Positions 1-8,350 of a stretch of 27,477 bases of DNA are shown here, piece after piece. Both the position numbers and the translations under genes were made by a program. The DNA lies in NCBI GenBank assembly GCA_964346475.1, contig CAYFUM010000019.1:1-27477 (forward strand). Reading direction: 5' to 3'. The notes beneath the pieces were generated by a model. That model searched no databases and was not told the origin of the DNA. It saw only the letters and a list, made by a program, of their open reading frames with translations. Position 1 is the first letter of the stretch; each line of letters starts with the position of its first letter. Source of the DNA: DTU036 sp964346475 (lineage in GTDB: Bacteria; Bacillota; Clostridia; Peptostreptococcales; Acidaminobacteraceae).

Positions 1-21
1 TTGGAAGGAAAAGAGGTTTTT

Positions 22-1257
22 ATGGATACACTTTGGACAAGGGATTTTAAACTTATATTTGGAGGCACTGTAATATCTGCCATAGCAGGCCAGACCATGC
101 AGCTGCCCCTCTCCCTGATGACCTATGCCAGTACAGGCTCTCTTAAGCTATCCAGCTACATAATGATCCTGGCCATGCTGCCAGATCTCTTCCTACCACT
201 CCTGGTGTCGCCCTTTGTAGACAGGGCCCCCAAGAAATACATAATTGTCAGCCTAGACTACCTTATGAGCGCTGTCTTTATCTTCTTTGCCTACCTGACC
301 AGGGGAGGCTTCGTCTACAGCCACTACATGCTGCTGGCCCTTATAGCCGGCTCCATTGGAGCTGTCTACATGATAGCCTACCAGGCCTGGTACCCCATGC
401 TAATACCCAAGGGCCACATGCAAAGGGGCTACGCTGTAAGCTCCACCCTCTACCCCATGGTCATGATGGTCATGGCTCCAGTCTCAGCCTTTATGTACAA
501 GCATATAGAGATGCACTATCTTTTTTTAGTGGTGGGCATCCTATCCTTTCTTGCAGCCAGTGCCGAGGTCTTTATAAAGGATCAGGGAAGAACCCCAGAC
601 CATGAGCCCGACTTTAAGGCCTTCTTCTCCGATATGAGGGAGGCAATAGATTACTTAAAAAAGGAAAGAGGTCTAATTAACATCTATACCTACATGTCCT
701 TTTCCACGGGAACTGCCATGGCAGGCCACCTTTTTATCCAGGTCTTCTTCCAGACCTCCCTGCTCCTGGGAGTTACTAAATTTGGCTTTTTAACAACAGC
801 CGAAACCCTGGGCAGGACTCTAGGGGGCATAATCCAGTACAAGATTATTATCCCAGCCAAAAAAAGATTCAAAATAACCCAGCTGGTCTACTACAGCTAT
901 AGCCTTCTAGATATAAGCCTTCTTTTTCTCTCCTATCCTCTAATGCTGGTAAACCGCTTTATAGCAGGCAGCATGGGAGTTACCTCGGCCACCCTAAGGG
1001 AGACCAGCGTCCAGGCCTATCTGCCAGCCAAACTAAGGGCCAAAATCCTTGCCTTTGCCCAGATGGCCACCAGTCTTTCTATGGTAATCTTCCAGTTTTT
1101 AGGCGGCATAATGGGAGACATCCTAGGCCCTAGAAGAAGCCTGGTCTACCTATCGGTATTTCTTCTTATGATGGCCTTTATCTTTATAAGTCTACCAGCC
1201 AGGATCAACGAAGAGGTCTACACAGCCACCGATGAGAAGGAGCTTTCTGTCATCTAG
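22..1257 (+). CDS. MFS family transporter
   Basis: A 411-residue polytopic membrane protein with about twelve hydrophobic segments, two sixfold sets separated by a charged cytoplasmic stretch (about residues 190-220, rich in D/E/K). The loop after TM2 reads PFVDRAPKKYII, matching the DR-x-x-(K/R)-(K/R) loop of the major facilitator superfamily, and the N-terminus (TRDFKLIFGGTVIS) is typical of the MFS_1/MFS_3 efflux-like groups. The reading frame is open to the window edge with a TTG at base 1, but ATG at 22 is preferred because AAGAGG (11-16) lies five bases upstream. The substrate is unknown; drug efflux is the usual guess for this group. It is monocistronic as far as seen and converges on the adenosyltransferase gene, with a terminator between them. 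Confidence 0.85.
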   Translation: MDTLWTRDFKLIFGGTVISAIAGQTMQLPLSLMTYASTGSLKLSSYIMILAMLPDLFLPLLVSPFVDRAPKKYIIVSLDYLMSAVFIFFAYLTRGGFVYSHYMLLALIAGSIGAVYMIAYQAWYPMLIPKGHMQRGYAVSSTLYPMVMMVMAPVSAFMYKHIEMHYLFLVVGILSFLAASAEVFIKDQGRTPDHEPDFKAFFSDMREAIDYLKKERGLINIYTYMSFSTGTAMAGHLFIQVFFQTSLLLGVTKFGFLTTAETLGRTLGGIIQYKIIIPAKKRFKITQLVYYSYSLLDISLLFLSYPLMLVNRFIAGSMGVTSATLRETSVQAYLPAKLRAKILAFAQMATSLSMVIFQFLGGIMGDILGPRRSLVYLSVFLLMMAFIFISLPARINEEVYTATDEKELSVI

Positions 1258-1329
1258 ACCTAACTTTCATAGATACTAAAAAAGAAGCCCAGATTCGAGC
1301 TTCCTATCATCCTACTAGAGGTAAATTTG

Positions 1330-1355
1330 GGATCAGCCTAGGCTGGTCCTTTTTT
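1330..1355 (+). terminator. Rho-independent terminator of the MFS gene
   Basis: Arms GGATCAGCC (1330-1338) and GGCTGGTCC (1341-1349) pair with one G-T wobble. The innermost bases must open to make a loop. Six Ts follow directly (1350-1355). The minus strand has no T run after the hairpin, so it serves the plus-strand gene. Confidence 0.75.
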
Positions 1356-1356
1356 A

Positions 1357-1890
1357 TTAGAGGTCGTAGTTTACGCACTCCTCACTGTCCTCATTGTAGC
1401 GGGCCATGGCATAGATGGCATCGGAGAGCCTGTTAAGATACTTGATAACCAGGGGGTCAACCTCGGCTATAGAGGCTAGGGTAACAGCCCTTCTCTCAGC
1501 CCTTCTGCAGACAGTCCTTGCCACATGTAAAAAGGCCGACCTGGTGCCAGAGCCATTGACAATAAAGCAGTTCTTTCTCACAACGGCGTCCATGTACTTG
1601 TCTACAATTTTTTCAAGACCCAGGATATCCTCCTCGGTGATTTTAGCAGGAACCTTGGCCGGGTCCTGGGTGGCAAGATTTGATGCCACGGTAAAGAGCT
1701 TGTGCTGGATGGAGGTTATGGTATCTCTCATCTTCTCATCTTCAACAAAGTTCTTGGCCACCCCTAGAGAGGCCCCCAGCTCATCCACAGTTCCATAGGT
1801 GTCAACTCTGACATCATCCTTTGAAACTCTAACTTGATCAAAAAGGGAGGTTCCCCCCTTGTCTCCGCCCTTGGTGTATATTTTACTCAT
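1357..1890 (-). CDS. pduO: ATP:cob(I)alamin adenosyltransferase, PduO/MMAB type
   Basis: Transfers the 5'-deoxyadenosyl group of ATP to cob(I)alamin, giving adenosylcobalamin in the cytoplasm. The 177 residues cover the whole family fold. Visible motifs are the ATP-binding TKGGDKG (residues 6-12), YGTVDEL (32-38) and the long C-terminal helix HVARTVCRRAER (about 122-133) that carries the conserved Arg/Glu residues. The ATG start has a good AGGAGG six bases upstream. The gene sits alone between the MFS gene (convergent) and the end of the TRAP operon (same strand, separated by a terminator). No B12-dependent enzyme or cobalamin biosynthesis gene is in the window, so its client enzyme is not visible. 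There is no room for a cobalamin riboswitch in the 74-base upstream spacer. Confidence 0.92.
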   Translation of the reverse strand: MSKIYTKGGDKGGTSLFDQVRVSKDDVRVDTYGTVDELGASLGVAKNFVEDEKMRDTITSIQHKLFTVASNLATQDPAKVPAKITEEDILGLEKIVDKYMDAVVRKNCFIVNGSGTRSAFLHVARTVCRRAERRAVTLASIAEVDPLVIKYLNRLSDAIYAMARYNEDSEECVNYDL

Positions 1891-1930
1891 AATCCACCTC
1901 CTCTGCCCTTGATACCCAAAAACTATACAA

Positions 1931-1955
1931 AATAAAAGAGCGGGTTTCCCCGCTC
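1931..1955 (-). terminator. Terminator of the TRAP-TAXI operon
   Basis: On the minus strand the arms GAGCGGG and CCCGCTC pair perfectly around a GAAA tetraloop and are followed by TTTTATT. It begins ten bases after the permease stop codon and separates this operon from the adenosyltransferase gene. Confidence 0.88.
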
Positions 1956-1964
1956 CACTGACTT

Positions 1965-4007
1965 CTAAACCGCCTGGGCTTTAAGCCTTCTTTTTTGCAG
2001 AAGATAAACTAGAACCAGAACTCCCAGACCCGCAGCATCGGACATATAGCCAGGGTAGAGAAGAAGAAGGGCTGCAGCCAGGAGGATGATCCTCTCAAGC
2101 AACTTAGTCCTGGTTATCATATAACCCTCCACTGCCGTTGCCAGGCAGAAGATACCCAGCACCGCCGTTACTATGGTGGGAAGGGCCGTATAGATAGGTA
2201 GGAAGTTTACGGTGGAACCCACCACGCTATCCACTAGGATTAGATGGGAGTCCAGGGCAAAGACGTAGGGTACAATAAAGGCTGCAATGGCCAGCTTAAA
2301 GGCCTGGACCCCAGTCTTCATAGAGTTAGCCCCAGCTATACCCGCCCCTGCGTAGGCTGCAAGGGCCACTGGAGGGGTAACATCCGCCACCACTCCAAAG
2401 TAGAGGATAAAAAGGTGGGCTGCCATGAGATTGACACCAAGCTTGGTCAGGGCAGGAACTGCCATGGTAGCAAGAACTATATACTTGGCAGTTGTGGGTA
2501 GGCCCATTCCCAGGATAAGGGAGGCTACCATAGTAAGAAAGAGGGTAGCTAGGAGGTTACCCCTGGCTACAGTTACTATGATCTCTGCTATCCTAAGGCC
2601 AAAGCCAGTCAGGGTTACAACCCCTACTATCATACCTGCGCAGGCACAGGCGCAGGCCACACCCAGGGCGCTCTTAGCACCATTCTCCAGAGCCTGGAGG
2701 ATACTCATATAGTTAAAGGACTTGTCCCTTTTAATGAGGGCTACAGCGTAGGCCACCACCACTGCCATTATCATGGCAATAAAGGCCGAGCGGGTGGGAG
2801 TATACTGTTTTACCAGCATATAGACCACAACTATAAGGGGCAAAATTAGGTAGCCACTCTCAAGGAGGATCTTTCTTACACTGGGAAGCTGGTGTTTGGG
2901 AATTCCCTGAAGGCCAAGCTTTGAAGCCTCCAGGTGGACCATGACCCCAACAGCCATGTAGTAGAGGATGGCAGGAATTACCGCCGCCAAAATTATATGG
3001 ATATAGGGGATTCCTGTAAAGTCCGCCATGATAAAGGCTGCAGCTCCCATGACAGGAGGCATGATCTGGCCCCCGGTGGAGGCCGTGGCCTCTACAGCTC
3101 CAGCAAACTCTGGCTTATAGCCAGTCCTTTTCATAAGGGGTATGGTAAAGGCTCCGGTTGTCACCGTATTGGCAACGGAGCTTCCAGAGATACTTCCCAT
3201 AAGACCCGAGGAGACCACACTGGTCATAGCAGGTCCACTCTTTAGGCTTCCCGTCATGGCGTAGGCTATATCTATAAAGAACCTGCCCACCCCGGTCTTG
3301 TCCAGGAAGGATCCAAAGAGGATAAACATAAAGACAAAGGTAGCCGAGACCCCCAGGGGGATACCCATTATACCCTCGGTAGTAAAGTACATATGGCTGA
3401 CAATTCTAGTAACGGAGTAGCCCCTGTGGGCAAGAATTCCAGGAATTGACCTGCCAAAGTAGGCGTAGAGTAGAAAGACTATAGCCACAATGGGTAGCTC
3501 AGGTCCCACCACCCTTCTTGTCAGCTCTAGAGTAAGTAGGATGGCTGCAAAGCCAAAGTACATATCAAGCTTTGTAAGCTTGCCCCCCTTGAGGACAATG
3601 GCCTCTACATTCATAAAAACATAGCCAAAGACTATCACCGCTCCAATAATCAGAGCAAAATCAACTAGGGTTGGCCTTTTCTTATTGCTCTTACCAAAGG
3701 CAGGATAGAGTAAAAAGCCCAGGATCATTGCAAAAATAAGGTGTAAAGAGCGTTGCTTCATAGCAAGGAGGGTACCAAAGCCCCCGGTATAAAGATGAAA
3801 GAGGCTCATGGCTATGGCAACTACAGAAACCAGCAGGGCAAAGGGCCCTGTTAGTTTTCTCAGTTTAGAAGTCTCTAAGTCGTACTGCTCCAGCAGGTCC
3901 TCCACCTGGTCCAGAGCTGCTCCACTATCTATATCAAGAAGGCCTTCATCCTTCTCTAAGATAACTTCCTCCAATATTTCTTCTTCTAACATTTTGTCAT
4001 TGTCCAA
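1965..4007 (-). CDS. TRAP transporter fused permease, TAXI type (4TM/12TM)
   Basis: A 680-residue fusion of the small and large membrane subunits of a tripartite ATP-independent periplasmic transporter; it couples uptake of an organic anion to an ion gradient. The acidic cytoplasmic N-terminus (residues 1-50) is followed by a DctQ-like block, then the DctM-like block with the family stretches SGSSVANTVTTGAF and GGQIMPPVMGAAAF, and further helices to the C-terminus. The start is TTG at 4007: AGGAGG lies at 4016-4021, eight bases away, while the first ATG (3992) would be 23 bases from it. It overlaps the DUF1850 gene by 11 bases, implying translational coupling. The substrate is unknown; characterised TAXI systems take dicarboxylates or amino acids such as glutamate. 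Confidence 0.93.
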   Translation of the reverse strand: MDNDKMLEEEILEEVILEKDEGLLDIDSGAALDQVEDLLEQYDLETSKLRKLTGPFALLVSVVAIAMSLFHLYTGGFGTLLAMKQRSLHLIFAMILGFLLYPAFGKSNKKRPTLVDFALIIGAVIVFGYVFMNVEAIVLKGGKLTKLDMYFGFAAILLTLELTRRVVGPELPIVAIVFLLYAYFGRSIPGILAHRGYSVTRIVSHMYFTTEGIMGIPLGVSATFVFMFILFGSFLDKTGVGRFFIDIAYAMTGSLKSGPAMTSVVSSGLMGSISGSSVANTVTTGAFTIPLMKRTGYKPEFAGAVEATASTGGQIMPPVMGAAAFIMADFTGIPYIHIILAAVIPAILYYMAVGVMVHLEASKLGLQGIPKHQLPSVRKILLESGYLILPLIVVVYMLVKQYTPTRSAFIAMIMAVVVAYAVALIKRDKSFNYMSILQALENGAKSALGVACACACAGMIVGVVTLTGFGLRIAEIIVTVARGNLLATLFLTMVASLILGMGLPTTAKYIVLATMAVPALTKLGVNLMAAHLFILYFGVVADVTPPVALAAYAGAGIAGANSMKTGVQAFKLAIAAFIVPYVFALDSHLILVDSVVGSTVNFLPIYTALPTIVTAVLGIFCLATAVEGYMITRTKLLERIILLAAALLLLYPGYMSDAAGLGVLVLVYLLQKRRLKAQAV

Positions 4008-4512
4008 AGTAGCTACCTCCTATGTATAATTTCCAGCGGGGCTGCCTTCCCACATGGAAGTTCACAGCCTGGCCTGGATGACTAAAGTGACTAAAGTAAA
4101 TTTCCCTGCTGCCAACAAGCAGTCTATGCTCAGCTATCTTCTTACCAGTCCTGTATATGACCTCTTCAAAGCCTTTATTAATGTTATAGATATGAAAACC
4201 TTGGGGGGTTATTTCAAAGTCATATTCAGTGGTGGCAGGAAGACCAGCTCCATAGGAATAAAACCAGGTATCAGTCAGGATAATCTCACCTGCCTGAATC
4301 CTATAGTTCTCCCTGACATCGGTTTTTTCCACCGAGTGGGTGTAGATAACAGAAAACTCCCCTAGGGGGAAGAGGGCCAGGGTTCTTGAGCTGGAGTCTG
4401 TGATTTCCAGCACCCCGGTGGGATAAATAAAAAAAAATAAAATAAGTACTAAAAGGAGGAAAGGTATAAGAACCTTCCCTCCCCTTAATTTAATTGCCAA
4501 TTCCCATCTCAT
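3997..4512 (-). CDS. DUF1850 protein of TRAP-TAXI operon
   Basis: About 171 residues. The N-terminal hydrophobic segment (roughly residues 15-33) acts as signal anchor and is followed by a small beta-rich domain containing FPLGEFSVIYTHSVEKTDVRENYRI, typical of DUF1850. The family is known mostly from its fixed position between TAXI binding protein and fused permease genes, exactly as here; its biochemical role is unknown. The ATG at 4512 lies inside the 3' end of the TAXI gene (23-base overlap) and has no convincing ribosome binding site, so it probably depends on translation of the upstream gene. An upstream TTG at 4545 in the same frame is a less likely start. Confidence 0.8.
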   Translation of the reverse strand: MRWELAIKLRGGKVLIPFLLLVLILFFFIYPTGVLEITDSSSRTLALFPLGEFSVIYTHSVEKTDVRENYRIQAGEIILTDTWFYSYGAGLPATTEYDFEITPQGFHIYNINKGFEEVIYRTGKKIAEHRLLVGSREIYFSHFSHPGQAVNFHVGRQPRWKLYIGGSYFGQ

Positions 4513-5545
4513 CAAAGTACTTTTTCGCACCGGGATGTAGTTCAATACTCATGCCATCTAGGGCTGTTTCAAGAGTAATGTCCTCACCCCTTTGATGGGT
4601 ATCCACAATAACCTGGCGTTTTTCATACATGTTCTTAACTATGTTGTAGACCAGCTCCTCATCCATATCCTTGGGAACTATTAGCATAGCCATAACTGCG
4701 GGGGATACCACATCCTCCTCCTGGCCCTTATAGCTGCCAGCAGGTACAGTTACAGGAGTATAGAAGGGATACTTAGCTGCTAAAGACTCAATCTTGTCCT
4801 CTTCAACATTGATAACCACTATGTCATTGGTCTGGGCTAGCTCAGCAACAGCTGAGGTTGGAATAGCTCCAGTGATAAAGGAAGCATCAATCTGCTTATT
4901 CTTCATGTTATCAGTGGCCTCATTAAAGGAGAGGTAGTCTGCCTTGGCTAGATCATCATAGGTTAGATCAAACTCTGCGAGAATTTGACGGGCATTTACT
5001 TCAGTACCAGAGCCTGGAGCACCCACCGCAACCCTCTTACCAGCAAGGTCTGCCACAGAAGTAATTCCACTTTCTGCAGTGGCTATAATCTGAACAACCT
5101 CTGGATAAAGGGTAGCAATACCTGCAATATTCTCAACCTTGTCCTGGCCTTCATAGGTCTCAATACCATGGACAGCGTAATAGACAACGTCGTTTTGTAC
5201 AAAGGCTACCTCTGACTCACCATCACTGACCAGGGTAACATTCTCTACAGAAGCACCGGTAGCTGTGGCTGTGGCCTGTACACCCATGTCACTATCATTT
5301 AAAATTACTGCAATGGCACCACCTAAAGGATAGTAGGTTCCGCCTGTTCCACCTGTAGCTATAGAAAGAAACTCAACTGGTCCGGCGGGTTTTGCTGCTG
5401 GTTCTTCGGGTTTTTCCTCGGCTGGTTTTTCCTCGGCTTGCTCCTCACCGGCTGGCTCCTCGGGTGCTTTTTCTGCCCCACCGCAGCCAAAAACCATGGT
5501 CAAGAGTAAGCTAGCAATTAAAAGTAAGAGTAATTTTTTCTTCAT
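4490..5545 (-). CDS. TAXI family TRAP transporter solute-binding lipoprotein
   Basis: First gene of the transporter operon; captures the substrate outside the membrane and delivers it to the fused permease. The 351-residue product begins MKKKLLLLLIASLLL and has a lipobox VFGC with the lipidated Cys at residue 21. A low-complexity linker of about 35 residues, almost only A, E, K and P, follows. The binding domain then begins with the TAXI signature ATGGTGGTYYPLGGAIA. The computed frame opens six bases earlier with TTG (5551), but AAGGAGG sits seven bases before the ATG at 5545 and only one base before the TTG, so ATG 5545 is chosen. Full length for the family. Confidence 0.92.
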   Translation of the reverse strand: MKKKLLLLLIASLLLTMVFGCGGAEKAPEEPAGEEQAEEKPAEEKPEEPAAKPAGPVEFLSIATGGTGGTYYPLGGAIAVILNDSDMGVQATATATGASVENVTLVSDGESEVAFVQNDVVYYAVHGIETYEGQDKVENIAGIATLYPEVVQIIATAESGITSVADLAGKRVAVGAPGSGTEVNARQILAEFDLTYDDLAKADYLSFNEATDNMKNKQIDASFITGAIPTSAVAELAQTNDIVVINVEEDKIESLAAKYPFYTPVTVPAGSYKGQEEDVVSPAVMAMLIVPKDMDEELVYNIVKNMYEKRQVIVDTHQRGEDITLETALDGMSIELHPGAKKYFDEMGIGN

Positions 5546-5576
5546 ATACAAGCCTCCTTATACTTTGTCTAGATTA

Positions 5577-5605
5577 ATAATAAACATTTTTGGCTTTTAT
5601 GTCAA
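5577..5605 (-). promoter_or_regulatory. Sigma-A promoter of the TRAP-TAXI operon
   Basis: On the minus strand TTGACA (5600-5605) is separated by exactly 17 bases from TATTAT (5577-5582). This is a consensus -35 and 5/6 -10. It lies 31 bases upstream of the TAXI start codon and downstream of the clpB terminator, so the operon has its own strong promoter. Confidence 0.85.
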
Positions 5606-5670
5606 GAGAGTCACCATTGGGGCGAGTCTTCGTTTATATAAAGCAGAGACTAATCACAATTTATTTAGAA

Positions 5671-5696
5671 TAAAAAAGGAGTGGTTTCCCACTCCT
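5671..5696 (-). terminator. Terminator of clpB
   Basis: Minus-strand arms AGGAGTGG and CCACTCCT pair perfectly around GAAA and are followed by TTTTTTA. The clpB stop codon (5695-5697) is partly embedded in the first arm, so translation ends on the hairpin itself. Confidence 0.88.
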
Positions 5697-8268
5697 AAAT
5701 TTTTTCTACTACCAGGCCCTGCCTGTAGTCTATCAGGGTCTTATCCCCGGGACCTATCTCACCCCTTATAATGGCCAGGGCGTAGAGGGTTTCTATATTT
5801 CTTTGGATAAAGCGCTTCATGGGCCTAGCTCCAAAGCGCACATCATAGGACTCTGCTATAACATAGTCCTTGGCAGCTTCACTAATAGAAAGCTCTATAT
5901 CCTGCTCAGAAAGTCTCTCCCTTAGTTCTCCCAGCATAAGCTCGATTATCCTTTTCATATCCTCTTTAGTCAGAGGATTGTAGACCACCATCTCATCTAG
6001 GCGGTTTAAAAACTCTGGCTTGAAGTAGTTGTGGAGCTCTGCTAAAACTTCCTTTTTAACATCCTCAGTCAGACCCTCACCCTCCATGCTTCTAAGGAGT
6101 CTCTGGGAGCCTATATTTGAGGTCATAATGATAATGGTATTTTTAAAGTCCACGGTCCTGCCCTTGGAGTCGGTAATCCTGCCATCATCTAGGACCTGCA
6201 GCAGGATGTTAAAGACATCTCCATGGGCCTTTTCTATCTCATCAAAGAGGATGACACTGTAGGGATGGTGTCTAACCGCCTCGGTTAGTTGGCCTCCCTC
6301 ATCGTAGCCCACATAGCCTGGAGGGGCTCCTATCATCCTGGCCACTGAGTGTCTTTCCATGTACTCACTCATATCGATCCTTATCATGTTCTTCTCTGAA
6401 TCAAAGAGCTGCCTGGCCAGGCTCCTGGCAAGCTCGGTCTTCCCAACACCGGTGGGACCTAGAAAGAGAAAGCTTCCCACGGGTTTTGAAGGATCCTTAA
6501 CTCCAGCTCTAGAGCGAATTATGGCCTCGGAGACCCTCTTTACTGCCTCCTCCTGGCCTATGACCTCCCTAGCTAGAGAGGCTTCTAGATCCATGAGCTT
6601 TCTTCTCTCGGTCTCCATGAGTTTCTCAAGGGGGATACCTGTCCAGCGGGAAACCACCCCTGCAATCTCCTCCTCGGTGACCTCTTCTCTAAGGAGCTCA
6701 TAGCTGGCCTGGGAAGAAGCCTCCCTACTCTCCTCCAGCTTCTTCTTAAGTTCAGGCAGGACTCCATAGCTAAGTTCGGCTACCCTCTGCAGGTCATAGG
6801 CCCTCTCAGCAGCCTCTATTTGATTTTGGATATCCTCAATTTGGAGCTTGATCTCCCCCTGGGCTGAGACGGCCTCCTTCTCACTGAGCCACTTTTCACT
6901 CAGCTTCTCAAAGTCTTCTTTAAGCTGGTCCCTCTCCTCTTCAAGGACCTTCCTTCTTAAATCCGCCTTGTCTCCCATCTCCTTTTTCAGGGCCTCCAGC
7001 TCTATCTCCTTGGTCATGAGCTTTCTTGAGATCTCATCCATCTCCTGGGGCATGGACTCCATCTCGGTCTTTATAAGGGCGCAGGCCTCATCCACCAGGT
7101 CTATGGCCTTATCAGGCAGGAACCTATCGGAGATATACCTATCCGACAGGACTGCAGCTTCTATTAGGGCTCCATCGGTAATGGATACCCCGTGGAAGAT
7201 CTCATAGCGCTCCTTAAGGCCCCTGAGGATAGTCACTGTATCCTCCACGCTGGGCTCCAGGACCATTACCGGCTGGAAGCGCCTCTCTAGAGCAGCGTCC
7301 TTTTCTATATACTTCTGGTACTCACCTAAAGTAGTGGCGCCTATGGCATTGAGCTCCCCTCTAGCCAGCAGGGGTTTTAGCATGTTGCCGGCGTCCATGG
7401 AGCCTTCGGCCTTGCCAGCCCCCACAATGTTGTGGAGCTCATCTATAAAGAGGAGGATCTGGCCATCACTGGCTTTCACCTCATCCAGGACGCTCTTTAG
7501 CCTTTCCTCAAACTCTCCCCTGTACTTGGCCCCTGCCATAAGGGCTCCCATATCCAGGGAAAAAATGGTCTTGTCCTTCATGCTATCGGGAACATCCCCC
7601 CTGACAATTCTCTGGGCCAGACCTTCAGCAATGGCAGTCTTACCTACCCCGGGTTCACCAATGAGGACAGGGTTGTTTTTAGTCTTTCTAGAGAGGATCC
7701 TAATAGTCCTTCTTATCTCTTCGTCCCTGCCAATAACAGGGTCCAGTTTATTCTCCCTGGCCATTTCAACAAGGTCGGTGCCATACTTCTCTAGAACATT
7801 GTAGGTGTCCTCGGGATTATCCGAGGTTACCCTCTTAGAACCCCGGATTTCCTTTAGAGCCTGTAGGAGCTTCTCCTTAGTAAGACCCTGGGAGACAAGG
7901 AGCTCCTTAAGACCTCCCCCGCCCTCCAGGGCAGAAAGAAGGACATGCTCCACCGATATATAGTCGTCCTTCATGGACTGGGCTATCTTGTCGGCCCTCA
8001 TTAAGAGGCTATTGGTCTGGTTTGATAGATAGACCTGGCTGGCCCCGGAAACCTTGGGCTTTTTTGATACTAGCTCCCGAAGTCTTTCTCTTAGGCCCTC
8101 CACTTTTACATCTGCTTTTTCTAAAATTTCTACACAAAATCCACCCTCCTCCAAGAGCCCAAGAAGAACATGCTCGGGATCAAGGAGGCTATTGGCATAC
8201 TCACTGGCAATAAAGTTAGCCTGATTTATGCCCTGGATTAGGCTTTTTGTCATTTTTTCATAATCCAT
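5695..8268 (-). CDS. clpB: ATP-dependent disaggregase ClpB
   Basis: Hexameric AAA+ chaperone that threads proteins out of aggregates together with DnaK. The 857 residues give the full ClpB architecture. The Clp_N repeats (about 1-145) come first, then NBD1 with Walker A GEPGVGKT (204-211) and Walker B FIDE (274-277). The long coiled-coil M domain (about 405-525), which distinguishes ClpB from ClpA/ClpX, follows, then NBD2 with GPTGVGKT (604-611) and LFDE (674-677), and a C-terminal small domain. No ClpP-docking IGF-type loop is apparent. ATG start with AGGAGG five bases upstream. The CIRCE element in the leader puts it under HrcA control, the class I heat-shock regulon. DnaK and GroEL genes are not in the window. 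Confidence 0.97.
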   Translation of the reverse strand: MDYEKMTKSLIQGINQANFIASEYANSLLDPEHVLLGLLEEGGFCVEILEKADVKVEGLRERLRELVSKKPKVSGASQVYLSNQTNSLLMRADKIAQSMKDDYISVEHVLLSALEGGGGLKELLVSQGLTKEKLLQALKEIRGSKRVTSDNPEDTYNVLEKYGTDLVEMARENKLDPVIGRDEEIRRTIRILSRKTKNNPVLIGEPGVGKTAIAEGLAQRIVRGDVPDSMKDKTIFSLDMGALMAGAKYRGEFEERLKSVLDEVKASDGQILLFIDELHNIVGAGKAEGSMDAGNMLKPLLARGELNAIGATTLGEYQKYIEKDAALERRFQPVMVLEPSVEDTVTILRGLKERYEIFHGVSITDGALIEAAVLSDRYISDRFLPDKAIDLVDEACALIKTEMESMPQEMDEISRKLMTKEIELEALKKEMGDKADLRRKVLEEERDQLKEDFEKLSEKWLSEKEAVSAQGEIKLQIEDIQNQIEAAERAYDLQRVAELSYGVLPELKKKLEESREASSQASYELLREEVTEEEIAGVVSRWTGIPLEKLMETERRKLMDLEASLAREVIGQEEAVKRVSEAIIRSRAGVKDPSKPVGSFLFLGPTGVGKTELARSLARQLFDSEKNMIRIDMSEYMERHSVARMIGAPPGYVGYDEGGQLTEAVRHHPYSVILFDEIEKAHGDVFNILLQVLDDGRITDSKGRTVDFKNTIIIMTSNIGSQRLLRSMEGEGLTEDVKKEVLAELHNYFKPEFLNRLDEMVVYNPLTKEDMKRIIELMLGELRERLSEQDIELSISEAAKDYVIAESYDVRFGARPMKRFIQRNIETLYALAIIRGEIGPGDKTLIDYRQGLVVEKI

Positions 8269-8280
8269 AATCTCCTCCTG

Positions 8281-8307
8281 TTAGCACTCTGGTCTAGTGA
8301 GTGCTAA
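8281..8307. promoter_or_regulatory. CIRCE operator (HrcA binding site)
   Basis: Perfect inverted repeat TTAGCACTC-N9-GAGTGCTAA, identical to the CIRCE consensus. It lies between the -10 element and the ribosome binding site of clpB, the usual position for HrcA repression of heat-shock genes. It overlaps no other gene. Confidence 0.96.
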
Positions 8308-8311
8308 TTTA

Positions 8312-8339
8312 ATTATACACGAAAGTAGGTATAAATCAA
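8312..8339 (-). promoter_or_regulatory. Sigma-A promoter of clpB
   Basis: Minus-strand TTGATT (8334-8339), a 16-base spacer, then a consensus TATAAT (8312-8317). The CIRCE element begins four bases downstream of the -10, so bound HrcA would cover the transcription start. The -35 starts just after the nitroreductase stop codon. Confidence 0.8.
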
Positions 8340-8350
8340 GAAGAAAATCC

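Noticed and set aside
1415..1798. 127-codon plus-strand ORF
   Set aside because: Lies entirely opposite the adenosyltransferase gene and shows no domain; a shadow frame.
1891..1964. Cobalamin riboswitch upstream of the adenosyltransferase gene
   Set aside because: The 74-base spacer also contains the TRAP terminator and is far too short for a B12 riboswitch; no B12-box-like sequence was seen.
5401..5480. Repetitive GCTGG/TTCTTCGG-type tract as a CRISPR-like or tandem repeat array
   Set aside because: It is the coding sequence of the A/E/K/P linker of the TAXI lipoprotein, with irregular units and no spacers.
6029..7804. Several open frames on the plus strand (6029-6262, 6359-6703, 6848-7207, 7334-7804)
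   Set aside because: They are antisense shadows of clpB: Ser/Leu/Pro-rich, without ribosome binding sites or recognisable domains, while the minus-strand ClpB frame is motif-perfect.
8281..8307. Transcription terminator of the nitroreductase gene
   Set aside because: The inverted repeat is the exact CIRCE sequence with a nine-base loop and no T run; it lies downstream of the clpB promoter.
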